DNA from: Theocolax elegans
Taxonomy: Eukaryota > Arthropoda > Insecta > Hymenoptera > Cerocephalidae
Assembly: GCA_026168455.1 (NCBI GenBank)
Contig: CM047426.1
Location: 49,831,229 to 49,895,228, forward strand
DNA length: 64,000 bases
Direction: 5' to 3'
Shown here: piece after piece, positions 61,227 through 64,000 of the stretch
Numbering within the stretch: position 1 is the stretch's first letter
How the letters are laid out: each line of letters opens with the position of its first letter
Notes under the pieces: generated by a model
Seen by the model: only the letters and a program-made list of their open reading frames with translations
Database searches by the model: none
Told to the model about the DNA's origin: nothing
Program-made: the position numbers and the translations under genes

Positions 61227-64000
61227 TTAATGTATCGACCTTTTTTTCAACACTACGTTACCAGATTTAACTTCATCTTTCGTTATAACTTCATGCGTTT
61301 TAGTTCTTTGGATACATTTAAACTTTAATTTTATTATTTTATACTCATTATTTGTACGCTCATTTTCATTTTCTGTACTTCTGTTAAACGCATCAGAAAT
61401 CAGTTTGTCAATACTTTTGAAATTGATTTTTATACTGTTACAAAAATTTAAATTTATACCTTGAACTTTACAACACTCAATTTTTTCACCACTCGGTGTT
61501 ACAATACTCATTCCTTAAAACTTTGGTATCCCAGATACAAACTTCTCAATGTATGTTCCTTCTCCATAACATTTTAATTCATATGTCATATCACTCAATT
61601 TACTACCTAAACTAGGTTCGCATTCATTAACATCATTACGTGAAATAAATATACAAGAATCAGTATCGTAGTACAGTACTATTTTCAACAATTCCTCTCG
61701 AGATCTGACAATTTGCGTTTGTTTCAAGTTACTCTTTTGCCCGAATTTACTCCAAAAAGAGTTCAAGCTCATCTTGTTCCAATTTGTGTTTGGTTGTTTT
61801 CAATTTTGTCCATTTCTAATTGTACCCTTTCATCGTTAAAATATTGATCAATATATAATTGTTTTGTCTCTTCGTTGATGCACTATGAAGGCCAACTACT
61901 AGCACTTTGTTTTATTGCTTAAAAAGTATTTGTATAATCCGCGAAAAGCCCACCGGTATTTGTCTTTTGATCATACTGAGTTATCTCATATTGCCATACT
62001 ATATATATTTCTGTAATTTTGTAACCAAGATCAATGGCTTTACGCAGCTCGTCAGCAACCTAAGTGGCGGAAAATTCCCGATCATGTTCATTAGTACGAG
62101 TACAATCATTTTGATTCATTTCCTCGCAACAAGATCGACAAAGAGCAAATAGTAGGCGACCGTGCATTTTTATAGGCAACAGTGGAATAAATAAATTTGG
62201 TGGTGGTAAAACTTTACACTTTACTAACCCTTCAATTCGGAAAAAGTCATTTATATTATCATTTAACAGCTCGGAACATTCATTGCCAATATAAATGCAT
62301 GGGTGACCAATAGAAAATCGTTCTCTTTTACACACATATGAATAAAGCGAGCAAATGTCGATATATTTAATTTTTTCTCCCGGTTCAACAGAGCGTCGAG
62401 CAACGACATTTTCTGTTCTACCCCCAAAAAAAGCATCTCGTGGATTTAAAAAGGATCTATAATTATTGGGTGATGTTCTACAAATTCTCTAATTTCCGAA
62501 TTGTGTATTTTTAACTCGTCAAACTCGCATTCCCACATTTCACGCACTTCATATCCTAAATCTTTTATTTTTTCAACTTTTTTTACATGTATTTTCGTAA
62601 GCTTCGTTCATTGAACGATCGTATACAATTTTACGATCTCTAAATTTTTCGTACTCGTATTTGTGATACTCAAAAACGATCCCTTTTTCATTTGGTTTAT
62701 GTTACCCGAAACCGTTCGGATAACATAAACACACATGCTCTACCAGCATGAATGATTTCCTGGCCGAGTTCTCGTTCACAATAAACTAACCACTGCAAAG
62801 ATTTTTGAGAATGTTTATCTGCTCGCCTATATGCTCCAGACGGAATTATTCCGATAGTATTTTTACGTAAAAAATTTTTTCTGAATACAATCAAGCAAGC
62901 TGAAGCTATAGTGGTAGCTTCCGTAAATGGACATGTATTTCCAGATTCTAAAAATATTTTTTGATATGCGATGCAAGCAAGTTTGAAAATCTCGACATCC
63001 ATACGACAATATTTTACGATTTCTGTTTGAAAATTGAATTCATAAGACGGCAAAGTTGCATTATACCACACGTAAAATGCCTTCCGTTCGCTACTCGACA
63101 TGGAATCTGGCGCGTAATACTTTGGATCGGGTAAAGAACCAATGTAATTTTTCTACCGTATTGAATAATGCGGAAAATAACCCTTTTTTGGGGAAGGACG
63201 TAACGCAAATGCAGCCGGTAAAGCACTAACAAGGGAAGTACATGACCTCCGGGAAACGGATCTCATCCTAACTTTGGTATGTCTTTTATAATATAAAAAT
63301 ATGAAGAAAGCCAAGTTATCTCTTGCCAATGGCCACTTTTACGGAAGTTATTCGACATCCAATAATAATAGCAGTAAAAAATACTTCCAATTCGGTCGCT
63401 TATAACTCAAAGACAAATAAAGATAAACAATCGAAGCAAAAACCGGAAGGAAGTTGAGTTCAAGTAGATATTGTTTAAGAAAAATGAAGCTCAAATTGCT
63501 TAATTTGAAGCAAAGTTATGAAGAAAATAAGAAATTGAAGATTATAAAGCCAAAATTTAATATGAAAAATTTATTGTTTCTTTTGGCTTAATAATCTTCA
63601 ATTTCTTATTTTCTTCATAACTTTGCTTCAAATTAAGCAATTTGAGCTTCATTTTTCTTAAACGATATCTACTTGAACTCAACTTTCTTCCGGTTTTTGG
63701 TTCGATTGTTTATCTTTATTTGTCTTTGAGTTATAAGCGACCGAATTGGAAGTATTTTTTACTGCTATTATTATTGGATGTCGAATAACTTCCGTAAAAG
63801 TGGCCATTGGCAAGAGATAACTTGGCTTTCTTCATATTTTTATATTATAAAAGACATACCAAAGTTAGGATGAGATCCGTTTCCCGGAGGTCATGTACTC
63901 CCCTTGTAAGTCTTATGTGGAAGTAATTCAAGCTATCAATAAGTTGTGTTCGTCCACATTGTATCATTATAATATTTTTACCATTTAAGATAACATTTGG
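61227..64000 (-). pseudogene. polB: Polinton protein-primed DNA polymerase B, broken and split
   Basis: From the right edge: a block ending about 63910 ('VILNGKNIIMIQCGRTQLID'), then the foldback insertion, then the exonuclease-type region with 'IVKYCRMDVEIFKLAC' (Exo III Tyr and Asp). Motif A follows as 'KYIDICSLYSYVCK' (about 62380-62340), preceded by 'GYEVREMWECEFD'. Motif C is 'VLYYDTDSCIFI' (about 61665), and the C-terminal strand region is 'CCKVQGINLNFCNS' (about 61470). At least four frameshifts or stops separate these pieces. It would copy the element from a protein-primed end. The N-terminus lies beyond the window. Confidence 0.88.
63230..63906. mobile_element. 677-bp foldback inserted in polB, TSD TAA
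   Basis: Ends 'caagggaagtacatgacc' and 'ggtcatgtactccccttg' are complementary, and the arms of about 330 bp match almost perfectly to a centre near 63568. TAA stands directly outside on both sides (63227-63229 and 63907-63909), a 3-bp target duplication as made by PIF/Harbinger-type transposases. It is non-coding, and it disrupts the polymerase frame. Confidence 0.9.

Larger units (their letters stand above)
52837..64000 (-). mobile_element. degraded Polinton/Maverick, right end outside the window
   Basis: All recognised genes lie on the minus strand. Polymerase B enters from the right edge, followed by packaging ATPase, two small Polinton ORFs, integrase, penton-like protein, a basic virion protein, major capsid protein and further ORFs. 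Neither terminal inverted repeat was found. No protease gene was seen. At least two later insertions (57530-58269 and 63230-63906) interrupt it. Confidence 0.85.

Noticed and set aside
63230..63906. Terminal inverted repeat of the Polinton
   Set aside because: It is a complete palindrome with its own TAA duplication, and polB coding sequence continues beyond it.

Overview
The window looks like a transposon-rich stretch of an arthropod nuclear genome, most likely an insect and perhaps an ant or other hymenopteran. The reasons are the AT-rich background, spliced host exons with GT/AG borders, and Ty3/gypsy, Penelope, Helitron, LINE and Polinton relics of the kinds common in insects. The species call is inference only.

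Host genes are sparse. One exon of a RasGAP (RASA1/vacuolar peduncle type) lies on the plus strand at 5238-5387, inside very large transposon-filled introns. A gene for an axonemal inner-arm dynein light chain of the DNALI1/p28 type lies on the minus strand at about 50.4-52.2 kb. Its exon phases match exactly, but part of it is tandemly duplicated and it carries several one-base indels in homopolymers.

Layout: 0-5 kb has direct repeats, foldback elements, a decayed transposon-type gene and a Penelope-like retroelement. 5.2-10.3 kb is RasGAP intron with a tRNA-derived SINE and several inverted-repeat families. 10.5-10.9 kb is a broken Polinton-type protease. 11.8-18.9 kb is a truncated Ty3/gypsy element on the minus strand (5' LTR, PBS, a SAP-like ORF, gag, partial pol). 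18.9-23.3 kb is a broken LINE with a PHD-like ORF1, itself split by a 677-bp foldback. 23.8-25.2 kb is an orphan LTR with PBS. 25.4-29.3 kb holds a 1.45-kb foldback, purine-rich DNA and a gag fragment split by a MITE. 29.5-34 kb is a RepHel Helitron with a downstream array of about 65-bp repeats. 36-40.2 kb is a 4.2-kb foldback whose centre, including a SINE, is duplicated in tandem. 40.3-49.4 kb is a near-complete Ty3/gypsy element on the minus strand, with TSD AAAC, gag, pol and an extra ORF in the env position.

From about 52.8 kb to the right edge lies a degraded Polinton/Maverick, all on the minus strand: protein-primed DNA polymerase B, packaging ATPase, two small conserved Polinton ORFs, a retroviral-type integrase with chromodomain, penton-like minor capsid protein, a small basic virion protein, the double-jelly-roll major capsid protein and two further ORFs. 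Its polymerase is split by a 677-bp foldback with a TAA target duplication. The order of nested insertions can be read in several places. The most unusual items are the virion gene set of the Polinton, the extra zinc-motif ORF and AT-hook tail of the 40-49 kb gypsy element, and the duplicated exons and unfamiliar N-terminus of the DNALI1-like gene.
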